Source: Zizania palustris
Lineage: Eukaryota; Streptophyta; Magnoliopsida; Poales; Poaceae
NCBI GenBank assembly: GCA_019279435.1
Contig: JAAALK010000288.1
Location: 58,059,363-58,123,362, forward strand
DNA: 64,000 bases
Direction: 5' to 3'
Shown here: positions 1 through 11,529 of the stretch, piece after piece
How the letters are laid out: every line of letters begins with the position of its first letter
Numbering within the stretch: position 1 is the first letter of the stretch
The notes under the pieces: model-generated
What the model was told of the DNA's origin: nothing
What the model saw: only the letters and a program-made list of their open reading frames with translations
Databases searched by the model: none
Program-made: the position numbers and the translations under genes

Positions 1-72
1 TCTCAACACAAATCCACTATTTGTGAGTTCTTAATCTTAGAGAACCTGTTAGCGTAATCTTTTATGCCAATA
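1..72 (+). repeat. 3' tail of the Tat-1a 5' LTR
   Basis: Matches the last 72 bases of the LTRs at 8,897-9,389 and 51,658-52,149. It ends in CCAATA where related LTRs end in CCAACA, so the usual terminal CA is mutated. Confidence 0.9.
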
Positions 73-74
73 GT

Positions 75-94
75 TGGCGCCGTCCGCGGGGATC
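75..94 (+). other. Primer-binding site of Tat-1a
   Basis: Starts TGGCGCCGT, whose nine bases fit the 3' end of plant tRNA-Asp, followed by CCGCGGGGATC, which departs from that tRNA at three bases. It lies two bases after the LTR. Related sites occur in Tat-1b, Tat-2 and Tat-3. Confidence 0.75.
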
Positions 95-278
95 CTATTT
101 CTAAAAGCTAGTTCTCTACTGCTAATTGTACTTCGAAGGGCACTTGCGGAGGGAACTTCGGAGTCCCAAGATTCCGCGCACCCTTCGGTAAGGGGCTTCT
201 TAGTGCAGTTTGAAGGCCTTTCCTCGCCTTCCCAAACCAATAGAAGTCCTTGGTCTTCGTACCTCATCTTCATTAGCT

Positions 279-1370
279 ATGCCTCCCAAGCAGAGGCTAG
301 CCTCGAATCCTCCCTGAAGGTCCCCTCAGACCAATGGAGCAGGACCTTCAGCTATCCCAACAACCCCCGAAGGCGTTGTCAGACGTCGAGCACCCAGAGG
401 CCCTCGAGCTGCTCCTACAGTGCTCCAAACCGACTATGCCAGTTCCGAAGACCTGGAGCTCCACTCCGAAGGAGACGAAGACCTTCCTGAGGACGAGGCT
501 ACTCAAGTAGCACAACTTCAGGAGGAAGTGGCTAGGTGGAGGCAAGATGCCACTGATCGACTCTACTCTCAAGCTTCTACCCAAGATCCAAAAGGGCCCC
601 AAGATGGTGGTGCTGGCAACCTTCCCGAAGTTTTCCAAGTCCCGGAGGATGCTGAGAATGCATCCTTCGATGATGAGTCTCCGCTGCATTCGGACATGCA
701 AAAGGTGCCCTTCGATCCCAGGTTCAAAGCCTTGAAGTTGCACAAGTATTCCGGTGGGTCTGACCCCGGAGAATTCGCTCGCTCATATGCCCTGGCGATA
801 GAAGCTAGTGGAGGGGTGCATAACACTATGGCGAAGTGTTTTCCCCTCACTCTCGAAGGTGTGGCTCTCCGATGGTTCTGGTCTCTGAGGCTAGAATCGA
901 TCAAATCCTGGGAGAACTTGAAGAGGAAGTTTGTAAGCAACTTCCAAGGTACGTTTGTGGCCCCAATGTCGACGGGGAGTTTATTTCAAGTGAAGCAGCG
1001 AGCAGGGGAGACGCTTCGGGAATACTTCACGTGCTTCGCCCACACCAAATCGCAGATCAAGGGCTTGTCTACCTCTTCGGTAGTCGACGCCGCCCGCGAA
1101 GGGTTGTTGAACCCAGATCTCCTCAGCAAGCTTCATCGAAAACCAGTGTCTTCCATGGCACAGTTGAGGGCATACTTCGAACAGTATGCCAAGGTGGAGG
1201 AAGGCTACCTCCGAAGAGCCACAACACCAGCACCAGCCCTTCGGGAAGTGAAGACGGAGCACGAAGCCTCAACCTCTCCGCAAACCCGTCACGACAATCG
1301 CTTCAACGATCACAGGCGGGGAAAGAAGCACTTCGGCTCGGAGGTGTTGAACATTGCACCTCCGCCCTAA
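279..1370 (+). pseudogene. gag: gag of Tat-1a
   Basis: Encodes the capsid/nucleocapsid polyprotein that packages element RNA. The start is the ATG at 279, since Tat-2 gag also begins MPPK. A TGA at 315-317 interrupts the frame after 12 codons in both duplicated copies. The frame is then open to the stop at 1,368. The retrotransposon-gag core is visible around 740-1,200 (FARSYALAIEASGG, then LRWFWSL, then FQGTFV, then a HTKSQI segment). A degenerate knuckle (CCVHG, then HDTKDY with the last Cys replaced by Tyr) lies near 1,460-1,510 in another frame. Confidence 0.88.
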
Positions 1371-1396
1371 AGGCACCTGCCAACTTTCAGTAGGCA

Positions 1397-2251
1397 CAAG
1401 GCTTCAAGGCTGGAGCTCCGAAGCCCCAAGAAAGAACACATGGCAGGTGCCAGAGCTTTTTCTGTTGCGTGCATGGCGAGAATAGAAGCCATGACACGAA
1501 GGATTATAAGGCGGTATTAACCCTTCGAGGTGAATACCTGGGATGAAGTACAGGGCGAGGTACTTCAGATCGAGCCCCTCTAGTGGCACGGTCGGAGCAC
1601 GTGCAAATTGTGGCCCGAGCCGGCATCCCCGAAGCCCTCATGCAGCTACCGGTGGCCAACATTATGCCACCACCAAAGTAGGAAGACCCACGAGACCGCG
1701 GCAAGCGAGTGGTCCTACCCATCTCCGGAGGGGGGACCCTCGGTAACATGTCCAAAAGGCAGCGACGAGAATATGTCCGTGAAGTAGGACACATAGGGAC
1801 CTTGAATTCCATAGAGGGAATGCCCGAATGGTCTCATGTACCTATTTCCATTACTGCCAATGATGCTGCGGGGGTGAAGTTCCCCCATGCTGACCCCTTG
1901 TTCATTTTAGCAGATATAGCTGGGGTGGAAGTTCGAAGGATCCTAGTGGATGTCGGGAGCTCCATAGACATACTTTTTGTCCAGGCCTTCGATCAGATGT
2001 GCATTCCTTGGAAGCATTTACTTCCGGCGGCCTGCCCACTTCAAGGCTTCGCATGTCCGCCTCTCGATGCCCTCGGCCAAATAGGCCTCGAGGTTGCCTT
2101 CGGAGAGGGGCCCTTTGCCAGGGTGGAAGATGTGATCTTCGACGTTGTCGACGCCCCATATGCCTACAACGCAATTTTTGGATGGGGGATGTTGAACCAG
2201 TTCGGGGCTATAGCACATCACAACTACCTATGTCTCAAGATGCCCACGTAA
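1397..2251 (+). pseudogene. Aspartic protease region of Tat-1a
   Basis: Retroviral-type protease that cleaves Gag-Pol. The frame differs from gag and has stops before about 1,690, then is open 1,709-2,251. The active-site segment reads ILVDVGSS, where Tat-2 and Tat-3 have (V/I)L(I/V)DGGSS, so the glycine after the catalytic Asp has become Val. It is followed by the conserved FVQAFDQM and PLDALGQIGLEV segments. Both duplicated copies share the change, so it predates the duplication. Confidence 0.85.
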
Positions 2252-2340
2252 GGTGGAGTTCTCACTATTTCAGGAGACCAAGCTGTACCCCGAAGTACGG
2301 AGTATGGCCACGGGCAGCCATTGGACCCTCGACAAGTACA

Positions 2341-3949
2341 CAGTGTGACAGAGCACATGGAGGAGGTTCCGGAGTCTTTGAACTCCTCGAAGGGCCTTTC
2401 CCTCAAGCCAAGCCCTGAAGGTGATGTCGTCATGAAATAATTCCAAAGGATGGCAAAGAATACCTAATACAGTTCGGCAAGGGGCTATCTCTGGAGATAG
2501 CTACTTCATTGGAAGAAGTAGTCAAGCAAAATTTGGACATCTTTGCCTGGATTGACGAAGACATCACGGGGGTTGACTGGAGTATCATCGAGCATAGCCT
2601 GCTTGTCAACCCGAAGGCTAGGCCAGTACGCCAGGCGCTCCGTAAGCTGTCTGCAGAGATGGCAGATCTCGCCAAGATAGAAGTGGAAAAATTGCTAAGG
2701 GCTGGCATCATCAGAGAAGTAGCCCACACGGAGTGGTTGGCTAACCCTGTTTTTGTCAGGAAAAATGGCTCCGGCAAATGGCGCATGTGCATTGATTTTA
2801 CATCATCAAATAAAGCATGCCCACGAGACTCCTACCTTATGCCCCGAATAGACCAGTTGGTGGATTCTACGGCTGGCTCCGAATTACTGAGTTTCTTGGA
2901 TGCTTACTCCGGTTATCATCAAGTCTTGCTAAAGCGCGAGGATGAAGCCAAGACAAGTTTCATAACCCCATCCGGAGTATTTTATATGTAAGAATGCCTT
3001 TTGGCTTGCGGAATGCTGGGGCCACATTCTCACGTTTGATAGGTAAGGCTCTAGGTCACCAAATAGGCCTAAATGTCGAAGCCTATATGGATGATATTGT
3101 AATAAAGAGTGCTGCAAAGCACCATCATAGCCTGGACTTAGCAGAAACATTTGAGAGCCTCTGAGCATGTGGAGTTCGCCAGAACCCTGAAAATGTATAT
3201 TCGGGACGCAAACAGGAAAACTGCTAGGGTACTTAGTTTCGAGTAGGGGAATCGAAGCTAGCCCGACGCAGATAAGTGCATTGCAAAGAATGGCTCCACT
3301 AGAAAATTTGAAGCAAGTCCATAAGCTAACAGGACGGCTCGCAGCTCTCAATAGATTCCAGGCCAGATTAGCCGAACGAAACCTTCCAATTTTCAAAGCT
3401 CTAAAGGGGTACAAAAGTTTCAATTGGACGTCGGAGTGCCAGAAGAGCTTCAATGATATCAAAGAATACCTCGGAAGCCTATCCACACTTACTGTGCCCC
3501 TCCCGGAAGAAACTCTCCTTCTTTATCTTGCAGCAACGGGCTCCGCATTAAGTGTAGTATTGGTGAGAGAAGTTGAGCTTAAGGGAAAGCTGGTGCAAAA
3601 CCTAGTTTATTTCGTGTCAGAAGCTTTGTCCGGAGCAAAGACAAGATACTCCGAGCTTGAGAAATTTGCTTATGCTTTAGTAATGGCCTCGCGGAAGCTA
3701 AGGCATTACTTTCTAGCACATAACCTAATCGTTCCTACCTCGTATCCCCTTGGTGATATGCTTCGGAGCAAAGATTCTATGGGTAGGATCGGAAAATGGG
3801 ATGTCGAGCTAGCCCCCATTGGAATTTCCTTCACGGCGAGAACAACCATCAAATCCCAGATCATAGCTGACTTCGTAGCAGAGTGGACTCCATCTGCAGT
3901 TTGGGCTCCGGAAGAACCCTCTAAAGGTCTATGGACATTTTTTTTCTAA
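2341..3949 (+). pseudogene. Reverse transcriptase and first RNase H of Tat-1a
   Basis: RT motifs in order: NPVFVRK, WRMCIDF, LLSFLDAYSGYHQ (near 2,890), a frameshift near 2,985, then RMPFGLRNAGATFSRL and the catalytic AYMDD near 3,085. The connection region starts NLKQVHKLTGRLAALNRF near 3,305. The first RNase H runs to about 3,880 with YFVSEALSGAKTRYSELEK. A one-base deletion near 2,436, absent from the copy at 54,510, adds another frameshift. A stop interrupts near 3,160. Confidence 0.88.
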
Positions 3950-5621
3950 CAGAGCCTATCAGGCAGCTGGTGTCGGAGCTGGAGCTATAATAATATCGCC
4001 GTCAGGGCAAAAGTCCATGTATTCTGCGAGGCTCAACTTTAAGACCACCGATAATATCGTAGAGTACAAAGGAATCCTGCTAGGCCTCCGAAAGGCAAAG
4101 GCACTTGGAGCAGCAAGGATAATAATTAAAACAAATTCCCAAGTCGTCGCAGGGCATGTTGACAAAATATTTCAAGCAAGGAACCCACATATGGCAAAGT
4201 ATCTGGAAGAAATCCGCAAGACAGAAGCAATATTCAAAGGATTTTCTGTTCGATGTATCCCTCAAGCAGATAATCAACTTGCAGACATTCTAGCGAAGGC
4301 TGCAGCGGGAGCATTGGACCTCCCGGAGGGTGCTTTCTATGAAGAACTAGTCAAGCCTACAGTAAATCAATTACCCTCTGTAAATGTCCTTTGCATCCCA
4401 GCTACAGATTGGCGGGCTCCGATAATGGATGTCTTGCAAAGCAGAGCAGTTTCGTCGGAAGGTCCGAATTTCCGAAGGTTACAAGCAAGGGCTCAAAATT
4501 ATAAGCTTGTCAATGGAATGTTATACAAAGCCGGAGTTTGTTCTCCCCTACTTCGGTGCATCTCACAACCCGAAAGCCAAGATATACTTTGGGACATTCA
4601 CGAAGGGTTATGTCGAAGCCAACTAGCCCCTTGTGCTCTAGCAGGAAAGACACTTCGGCAGGGGCTCTACTGGCCAACAATTGTAAGAGATGCGGAGGAA
4701 TTGGTTCGAACCTATCAAGGATGCCAGTGGATGGGAAGACGGAGCCACCGTCCACCAGTACCACTTCAAGTTATCGCCCCGGTGTGGCCAATGGCACGAT
4801 GGGGAGTTGATCTCATTGGCCCTTTTCCAATGGCAAAAGGCAGCTTGAAGTTTGAAGTGGTAGCAATTGAGTATTTTTCTAAGTGGGTTGAAGCTGAACC
4901 CCTAACTGCTATCACTTCAAGAAATGTACAAAAATTCTTCTGGCAAAATATCATATGCAGGTTCGGAGTGCCAAGGGAGCTAACTATGGATAATTGAACC
5001 CAGTTCGAAGCTGAAACCTTTAAAGAATTTTGTGAAGAGCTGGGCATTAAGTTATGCTTCGTAGAAGTTCACCATCCACAATCCAACGGAGCCATCAATC
5101 GAGCCAATGGGAATATTCTCGCCGGGCTGAATCGAAGGATTGTCGGGTTGGCCATGGGGTTGTGGACCAAAGAACTCCCTAAGATTCTATGGTCCATTTG
5201 GACCACTCAAGCCAGGTCCATAGGCTTCACTCCATTCAGGCTGCTATTCGGAGATGAGGCCATCACTCCTACGGAGCTCAAGGGTGGATCCCTTCGTGTA
5301 GTTGAACCTGGAGATGAAGACGAGAGAAACACTTCGCTGGACTTTTCAGAAGAAATAAGGCTTCGAGTAGTCGCCAATCTGACAAAGTACTAAGACCAAA
5401 CAAAAACATGGTATGACCCAAAGATAAAGTTGAACGAGCTTAAGCCAGGTCATTTAGTTTTGCGAAGTGTAATAGCTCCGGGGAAGCTAGGAAATAAATG
5501 GGAAGGACCATATATTATCCTACGATCAGGGTGCCCCGGCTCATTTAAATTAGCTAATTTAGAAGGGGAAGAGTTGAAGCATGCATGGCATGCAGAGCAC
5601 CTTAAGCGTTATTACGCTTAG
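3950..5621 (+). pseudogene. Second RNase H and integrase of Tat-1a
   Basis: The additional (archaeal-like) RNase H is recognised by GAGAIIISPSGQ, YSARLNFKTTDN and IVEYKGILLGLRKAKALGA. Integrase follows, with WGVDLIGPFP (first Asp), LTMDN (second Asp) and HPQSNGAINRAN. The residue matching the catalytic Glu (VERAN in Tat-2 and Tat-3) is Asn. The N-terminal zinc finger has also lost a His (SQLAP for SHLAP) and a Cys (YQGC for CQGC). A G-to-T change makes a TGA at 4,996 and a C-to-T change a TAA at 5,392. Both are absent from Tat-1b. The C-terminal GPY domain (NKWEGPYIIL) ends at 5,621. An AATAAA lies near 5,657. Confidence 0.9.
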
Positions 5622-5816
5622 GGGCTCCTTGTAATCAATTGTAAAAGTTCCTTTCTAAATAAAAGTGGAGGTTCGAATCTTGTTTGCTCTTCGAATATCC
5701 CTTACTCCTGGTGAACGCATTAGGAGAACGAAAATGCTTGTGGAGTCAAGCATCTTTCCAAGAACCCGGACAACGGCCTTTGAACCATTGGTTCAAGGAC
5801 TCTGTTGCTAGCCAGC

Positions 5817-6420
5817 GGATTCTAGGCTCCGGCTTGATAGGATCCGTAGAAGAGTCTAAGGACTTTAAAAGAACAGATTTCCGGCCTCCGGGTTTGAAGC
5901 ATCTGTAAAAGAGCCGAAGGTGGCCAGCCTACGGATTCCAGGCTCCGGCTTGTTAGGATCTGTAGAAGAGTCTAAGGACTTTAAAAGAATAGATTTCCGG
6001 CCTCCGGGTTCGAAGCATCTGTAAAAGAGCTGAAGGTGGCCAGCCTGTGGATTCCAGGCTCCGGCTTGTTAGGATCCGTAGAAGAGTCTAAGGACTTTAA
6101 AAGAACAGATTTCCGGCCTCCGGGTTTGAAGCATCTGTAAAAAAGCAGAAGGTGGCCAGCCTACGGATTCCAGGCTCCGGCTTGTTAGGATCTGTAGAAG
6201 AGTCTAAGGACTTTAAAAGAACAGATTTCCGGCCTCCGGGTTCAAAGCATCTGTAAAATAGCCGAAGGTGGCCAACCTGTGAATTCCAGGCTCTGGCTTG
6301 TTAGGATCCACAGAAGAGTCTAAGTACTTTAAAAGAACAGATTTCCGGCCTCCGGGTTCGAAGCATCTGTAAAAGAGTCGAAGGTGACCAAGCAATAAGG
6401 TTTCAAGGCTCCGGCCAATG
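5817..6420 (+). repeat. 116-bp tandem repeat, five units plus a partial, in the pol/antisense-gene spacer
   Basis: The word AGGCTCCGG or a variant recurs at 5,824, 5,940, 6,056, 6,172, 6,288 and 6,406, a period of 116 (last step 118). Each unit also carries GATTTCCGGCCTCC and GAAGCATCTGTAAAA. It lies between the stop of pol and the 3' end of the convergent antisense gene; 6,421-6,710 beyond it holds nothing I recognise. Tandem repeats at this place in Tat elements are known as a source of satellite DNA. Confidence 0.92.
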
Positions 6421-6710
6421 AAACACTTTTAAAGTCCTAAGCGACTACTATGGGAGCTTACAAGTATAAACTCAGCTCCGAAACTTATAAACATCATAAT
6501 ATGAACGCATAGTTTAAAGGACTCTATGAAAAAGTAAAAGTATGACTACTAAGTGTTGTGCGAAGCATCAGATTTTTATACAAATCATTGTGTGTGATGG
6601 ACCCTATTGCAACGAGTACGGTCCCCCACCCACATGGAGGGGCAGGGGAGTAAGGAACAATAAGATGCTTTCGAAGCAATTCATATTAATTGAATAATCA
6701 TACTTTTACA

Positions 6711-8470
6711 TCAAGAGAAAATTTGTTCTAAGCCTAGATAAAATTGGAGACCCATCCGACCTCTAGAACTACTTCTAAGGCTACTTCGACCTTCGGAGCT
6801 CGAAGCCGTTGGGACTGTCTTCTTAGTTAGAATGCTTCTCTTCTTCTTCGAAGCTCGAAGTTTTTTCTGCTCGTCTTGAAGTTCAGCCCAAGTCAGAAGT
6901 CTTTCGGAGCTAGCCTCTATAGGGTCTTCGCCCTGGTACTCCGAGTCATACCAATCTACGTACTCGGAGGACGAAGATGTTTTTTCCTTTTCCTCTTCTT
7001 TGATATAAGCTAAGACCCCACAGTGAACTTTGGGTGCTATCTCCCCTTGATCTCCGTGAGGAACAGAGAAGCATGAACGTCGGTAAGGCCTTAAGCTTTT
7101 GAGGACTGTCCACTGCCGATGGAGCCCTTCGTTAAATTCCAATACTTCGAAGTCATGCTCCGAAGGACATGGCAAAACCTAAAAGGATAAACATCCAAAC
7201 AAGTTCCTCATTTATAACCTTTTTGTTCATTAATGCAAGGGGCTTTACAAGATTTCTTGTACACATTTAAGCGCCCTATAGGACTAGACCTGCGGGTCGG
7301 TTGGCGGAGCAGGAGGTGTCGGAGCTGGCGAAGCTAGAAGCGGAGGCCTTGTTTGCGCTTGCTTTTGCCAGCGGGCCTCGTCGATCCAAGTTTTGGTTGT
7401 AGCCTTGTGGTCTGTTTTCCAGATTAACTGGAAAGCTTCCCAAGCCGAGGCTACATCCTGTGAAGGACGCAACAAGCCCTCGTCGGCAAAGCCTATGGGC
7501 ATCGAACCCCCAACCGGAGCGACTGAAATCCCAAGAGCTTCTAGGTGACGAAGGACTCCAATTCCAGCAACTTGTCCAGAGATCTCTCCGTATCGGACAC
7601 TTGAATCATCTTCAGCTTCCGGTAGAGGGGCTTGCTCGCCGCAGTAGAAGATGAAGGGCACATGGTATCGAAGTACTCCAAGGTACCCTGAAGGGCATCC
7701 AAGGTACGCTCCGCTATTTCAGTATTCTTCATCTCTATCGCCTCCAGTCCCACAACAGCAGCAGATACTTTAGCAATTCTGGATAGCAAGGTGCTCATCT
7801 GGGCCATCGCCTGTTTGAGCGATCCTTGGAGTTCTACAAGTTGTGCGCTCGAAGTAGCTGCCGCTAGCCGGAGCTTCTCCACCTCCGCTCGGAGCACCAT
7901 GCATTCGGCTTCGGCTTCTTGGGACGAAGTTCGGAGTGTACTGCTACTCTGCCGTTCGATCCGAATGGCTTCATCGGTGGTGGCCCTAGCCCTCTGTTAT
8001 TCAAGGAGCTCTTCCTCCAGCTGAAGTGTTTTGTCTTCGGAGCTTTTGAGCGTGGACTAGAGGGTATTAACCTTCCTCTTGAGCCAATTGGTTTCGACTT
8101 TGTTGGAAGTCGCTGCCGCTCTAGCAAGGACAAATTGCTGCAAAAAAGAGCAAGTAAGTACTAAGTCGTTCCATTTGTTAATTAAAGGCACTTGTGGTAT
8201 TTTGTATACCTGAAGGGCAGCCCTTTCGAGGGCTAGATTAAGCTTCGGGGCTCTGTCCTCGCTCAAGACAGAGACCAAGTCGGAGTTAACGACTTCTTGG
8301 CCTTTCTCCGCCAAGGGCTCTAGAAATGCCCGGAGGCCCGTTCGTTGCTCCAAGAAGGGAGCCAACAAAGGGAGCTAGGACAAAGCCTGGAGGTCATCTG
8401 CGGTCACCTCCTCCACCGAGTTGGGAGATCTGGAGGTTGAAGAAAGTAGGTTTCGGGCGTCAGGCACGGT
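6711..8470 (-). pseudogene. Antisense gene of Tat-1a, N-terminally truncated
   Basis: Reads opposite to gag-pol. Introns of 72 bases (8,209-8,138) and 111 bases (7,289-7,179) have GT-AG ends and match, in position and phase 0, the third and fourth introns of the Tat-2 and Tat-3 genes. The part before the first intron keeps APFLEQRTGL and ERAALQ. Exon 4 (8,137-7,290) encodes a long Glu/Leu/Ala-rich coiled-coil segment, then SGQVAGIGVLRHLEALG, LLRPSQDVASAWEAF and WIDEARWQK. The last exon (7,178-6,711) has VLEFN, PKVHCG, a SSSEY acidic stretch, LTWAELQDEQKK and the C-terminal GLQFYLGLE. The N-terminal domain found in Tat-2 and Tat-3 is missing. At least two stops lie in exon 4 near 8,055 and 7,998. 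The function is unknown. Confidence 0.8.
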
Positions 8471-8493
8471 AAAAGTTTTTGGCGGATTCCGAT

Positions 8494-8701
8494 CCCCCTT
8501 TATAGCCTCTCGTTAGCTGTTGCACTTCGATTGTGTTCACATTGTAGGTTCGACTTCCGTCGCTAGCAAGTGGGCCCAGGAAGTGAAACGGTGTGAGTCC
8601 ATGGTAAATTTCGACCGTTACCTTTTCGAGAGCATAACGACTACTTAAAGAGTAACGACTCCAAATTAACGGCTCTTCACGACGTTTTACCTCCACAACG
8701 G
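8494..8701 (-). promoter_or_regulatory. Candidate promoter of the Tat-1a antisense gene
   Basis: A TATA-like GGCTATAAAGGGGG lies on the minus strand at 8,507-8,494. Upstream of it (higher coordinates) are four AACGG/CCGTT cores at 8,587, 8,615, 8,668 and 8,697. Tat-2 has the same combination before its antisense gene. AACGG is the core of the plant MSA element bound by three-repeat MYB factors. Function is inferred only. Confidence 0.4.
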
Positions 8702-8879
8702 TTCTCTCTCCCATGAAGTGTTCACATAGCAGTCCTGGTTCGAGGCTTTCATCGGGGATACTTCGGGGTCAAATACCCTTCGAATAGATGTAACACCTTC
8801 AAATTTCTGTAGGTCTCTGAATATGAAAATATTCCTTGTGTATACTGCTTTCCTAGTATACAGGTTAAAATCGGAGAAG

Positions 8880-8896
8880 CGTATTCGAGGGACTAC
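8880..8896 (+). other. Polypurine tract of Tat-1a
   Basis: CGTATTCGAGGGACTAC lies directly before the 3' LTR. Tat-2 has the near-identical CGTATTCGAGGGGCTAC at the same place. It primes plus-strand synthesis in such elements. Confidence 0.65.
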
Positions 8897-9389
8897 TGTT
8901 GGGGGGAAATACTTCGCCATCAGGACATTAGAGATTGACAGTCAAAGATAATTTATCAGCTTCAAAGCTCGTGCTTATGCCCGAAGGTGGTGAAGTTTCT
9001 AAGCCAAAAGGTGCTTCGGCTTACAATTCGAAGGTACCCTCCGCAGGCTATGAAGCTTCGGTGGAAAACATCAAGACTGATAAGATGTTTGCCTTATCTT
9101 CCTACTCTGGGTAGATTTTACCATTTTAACCCTATTCGGGGTACCGAATAGTTTCCACTATGTCGGTTGTAATTGAGAGGTAAATAAGTCTTTTCCTTAG
9201 ACTTTTTGCCTATAAATACCCTCCTTCTTACCCTGTAATAGGCATCGAATACTCAGCTATTCAATAAACACATTCGGACTACTTAAGCTATTGTCCAATT
9301 CAGAGACTTGAGGTAGTTCTCAACACAAATCCAATGTTTGTGAGTTCTTAATCTTAGAGAACCTGTTAGAGTAATCTTTTACGCCAAAA
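8897..9389 (+). repeat. 3' LTR of Tat-1a
   Basis: Starts TGTTGGGGGG and ends GCCAAAA (expected CAACA). It is 493 bases long with a TATA box (CCTATAAATACCC) near 9,210. It is almost identical to 60,977-61,469. The following GCAGT is one half of the presumed target duplication. Confidence 0.92.
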
Positions 9390-9746
9390 GCAGTATTATT
9401 TTCAAGTTGTAGTTTTGCATCCAAAGTAAAGGATCCTTGCTACCAGGCAGATAAAAGATAGCAAAAGCAATTCTGCGTAACACATTCTACACACGAGACT
9501 AAGTAGTGATCAAGTTTGGAATTTTGTAAATTAAAATCATTCTCATAATGAAAGTAGATATATTAATCAGAGCTGAATGCAACATGATAATGAAAATTAT
9601 GCAAAGGCATATAAAAGCAACTAAATGCATCAACAAATAATCATAATGAAGCTAATGCAAAACAATTAAAGCATGCTCCCCCTCATAAAATGTCGTAAGG
9701 ATGACAAATACAAAGTTTCCCACGCAAATAAGCAAATCGAGACGCA

Positions 9747-11160
9747 TCAAGGGGTTTGGTAAAAAATGTCAGCAAACTGATTCTCGGTATCAACATATTG
9801 AAGCTCAATATTACCCTTCTCATTGTGATCTCTGAGAAAATGATATCTCACATCAATGTGTTTGGTTCTAAAGTGCTGAACCGGGTTGTTTGCAATGCAA
9901 ATGGCGCTAGTGTTATCACAAAAAAGTGGAACACTCTTATATTCTAACCCAAAATCCCCTAAAGTGGAAACCATCCACAAAATCTATGAGCAACAGCTAG
10001 CTGCGGCAATATATTCGGCCTCAGTTGTATATTGTGCAACGCTAGACTATTTACGGGAAGACCAACAAACAAGAGATGTACCCAGAAAATAACAAGTACC
10101 AGAGGTACTCTTCCTATCAATTCTACACCCAGCAAAATCCGCATCTGAATAACCACGAAGACACAAATAGGAAGATGAAGAATACCAAATGCCAAATTCA
10201 AGGGTATGCTTGAGATACCTAAGAATGCGCTTTACCGCTTGGCGGTGCGAAGCTCGTAGTGAAGCCTAAAAACGAGCGCACTTTCACGTGATGAAGTGTA
10301 TGTCCGGCCTTATAGCAGTCAATTAGAGGATGGAGCCGATCATGATACGAAACTCCTTCTGATCAATGGCTTCCCCATCCTCATCAGGATCCAATGCTAT
10401 CGAAGTAGCCATCAGAGTGGTGAGAGGTTTCGCATCAGCCATATCAAACTTCTTGAGAAGGTCCTTGGTGTACTTCATATGGTGGACGAAGGTACCTTGT
10501 TTGCTTTGCTTGATTTGCAAACCAAGGAAAAATGTGACTTCATCCATCATGGATATCTCGAACTCTCTTCTCATAGTTTCTACAAACTTGGCAACCAAAG
10601 CATGAGAAGAGCCACCAAAGATGATATTGTCAACATAAATATGAACTAGGAGGAAATCTTTGTCATGCTTGAGAGTGAAAAGAATTTTGTCTACAGATCC
10701 CATCAAATACCCTCACTCAAGCAGAAAAGACTTAAGTCGATCATACCATGCCCGAGGAGCCTGCTTGAGTCCATAAAGAGCCTTATGAAGTTTCAGGACT
10801 TTATGAGGGTATTTCGGGTTTTCAAATCCAGGGAGTTGTTTTACATAAACATCATCGCCTATAAAGCCATTAAGAAAAACACTTTTGGCATCCATTTGGT
10901 AAAGTCTGAATCCATGGGATGCAGCAAATGCAAGTAAAATTCTAATGGACACAAGACAAGCAACATGAGCAAAAGTTTTTGTAAAATCAATCCCTTCTAA
11001 TTATGAAAAACCCCGAGCCACAAGTCTAGCTTTGTTTATAACCACTGACCCATTCTCCCCTTGTTTGTTTTTGAAAATCCATTTAGTTCCAATGAAATGA
11101 ACATTACGAGGGGAATCTACAAGTGTCCAGACTTGCTTTCTCTCAAAATTTTCAAGTTAT
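9747..11160 (-). pseudogene. Copia reverse transcriptase and RNase H
   Basis: RNase H is marked by SVPLFCDNTSAI, HFRTKHIDVRYHFLRD and ENQFADIF; a one-base insertion near 9,765 then shifts the frame relative to the copy at 61,763. RT is marked by YQMDAKSVFLNG, LHKALYGLKQAPRAWYDRL and the catalytic box IYVDNIIFGG, where the second Asp of the usual YVDD is Asn. The LVARGF-type N-terminal region at 10,985-11,160 has stops. The enzyme copied element RNA into DNA, and this copy is inactive. Confidence 0.88.
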
Positions 11161-11529
11161 TCATGCATGGCATTGATCCAACTAGAATCAGATAAAGCAT
11201 GACTTGCATCTAAGGGCTCGAAAGAAGCAATAAAAGCAGAATCAATGACATGAGCGTGATAGTGTGTTACCCTTTGATCAAGCTCACCAATATCTGCTCG
11301 GGAGGATGCATCCCTTGAATGTGATGAGGAGCCTTACGGCAGGATGCAGTCTCCCTCTCAACTTGTGCTGGTGAGTGGTCGAAGATGACCGATGTTGAGG
11401 TAGAAGCTTCGGGGCCTCTCACCGAAGTGGTTAAAGTGTGGTCGGCTTTGGGGGTCAAAGTCGAGGGTAGTAGGGGATCATCCTCGAAGTCTTCTGGATC
11501 TTCGTATTCAAAGATAGTCTGTTCCATAT

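Larger units (their letters stand above)
1..9389 (+). mobile_element. Tat-lineage Ty3/gypsy retrotransposon, copy Tat-1a (5' LTR cut by window edge)
   Basis: Order seen on the plus strand: LTR end, primer-binding site, gag, protease, reverse transcriptase, RNase H, second RNase H, integrase, tandem repeats, an antisense gene, polypurine tract and 3' LTR. Two consecutive RNase H domains and an antisense gene after pol are features of the Tat branch of plant Ty3/gypsy. Gag and pol are broken by frameshifts and stops, so the copy is not autonomous. The same element, with the same right-hand insertion junction, recurs at 51,658-61,469. Confidence 0.93.

Noticed and set aside
74..490. Plus-strand frame of 138 codons from the primer site, repeated at 52,151
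   Set aside because: Starts in the primer-binding site and is in another frame from gag; it is leader sequence.
569..940. Minus-strand frame of 123 codons, repeated at 52,646-53,017
   Set aside because: Lies exactly opposite the gag core and reads its complement; no independent support.
5817..6420. CRISPR-like array
   Set aside because: Units are contiguous 116-bp tandem repeats without unique spacers, in a plant retrotransposon.
8460..8920. Two minus-strand frames just inside the Tat-1a 3' LTR
   Set aside because: They overlap the TATA-like box and AACGG cluster of the antisense gene, and have no match in the other two families; more likely promoter and leader.
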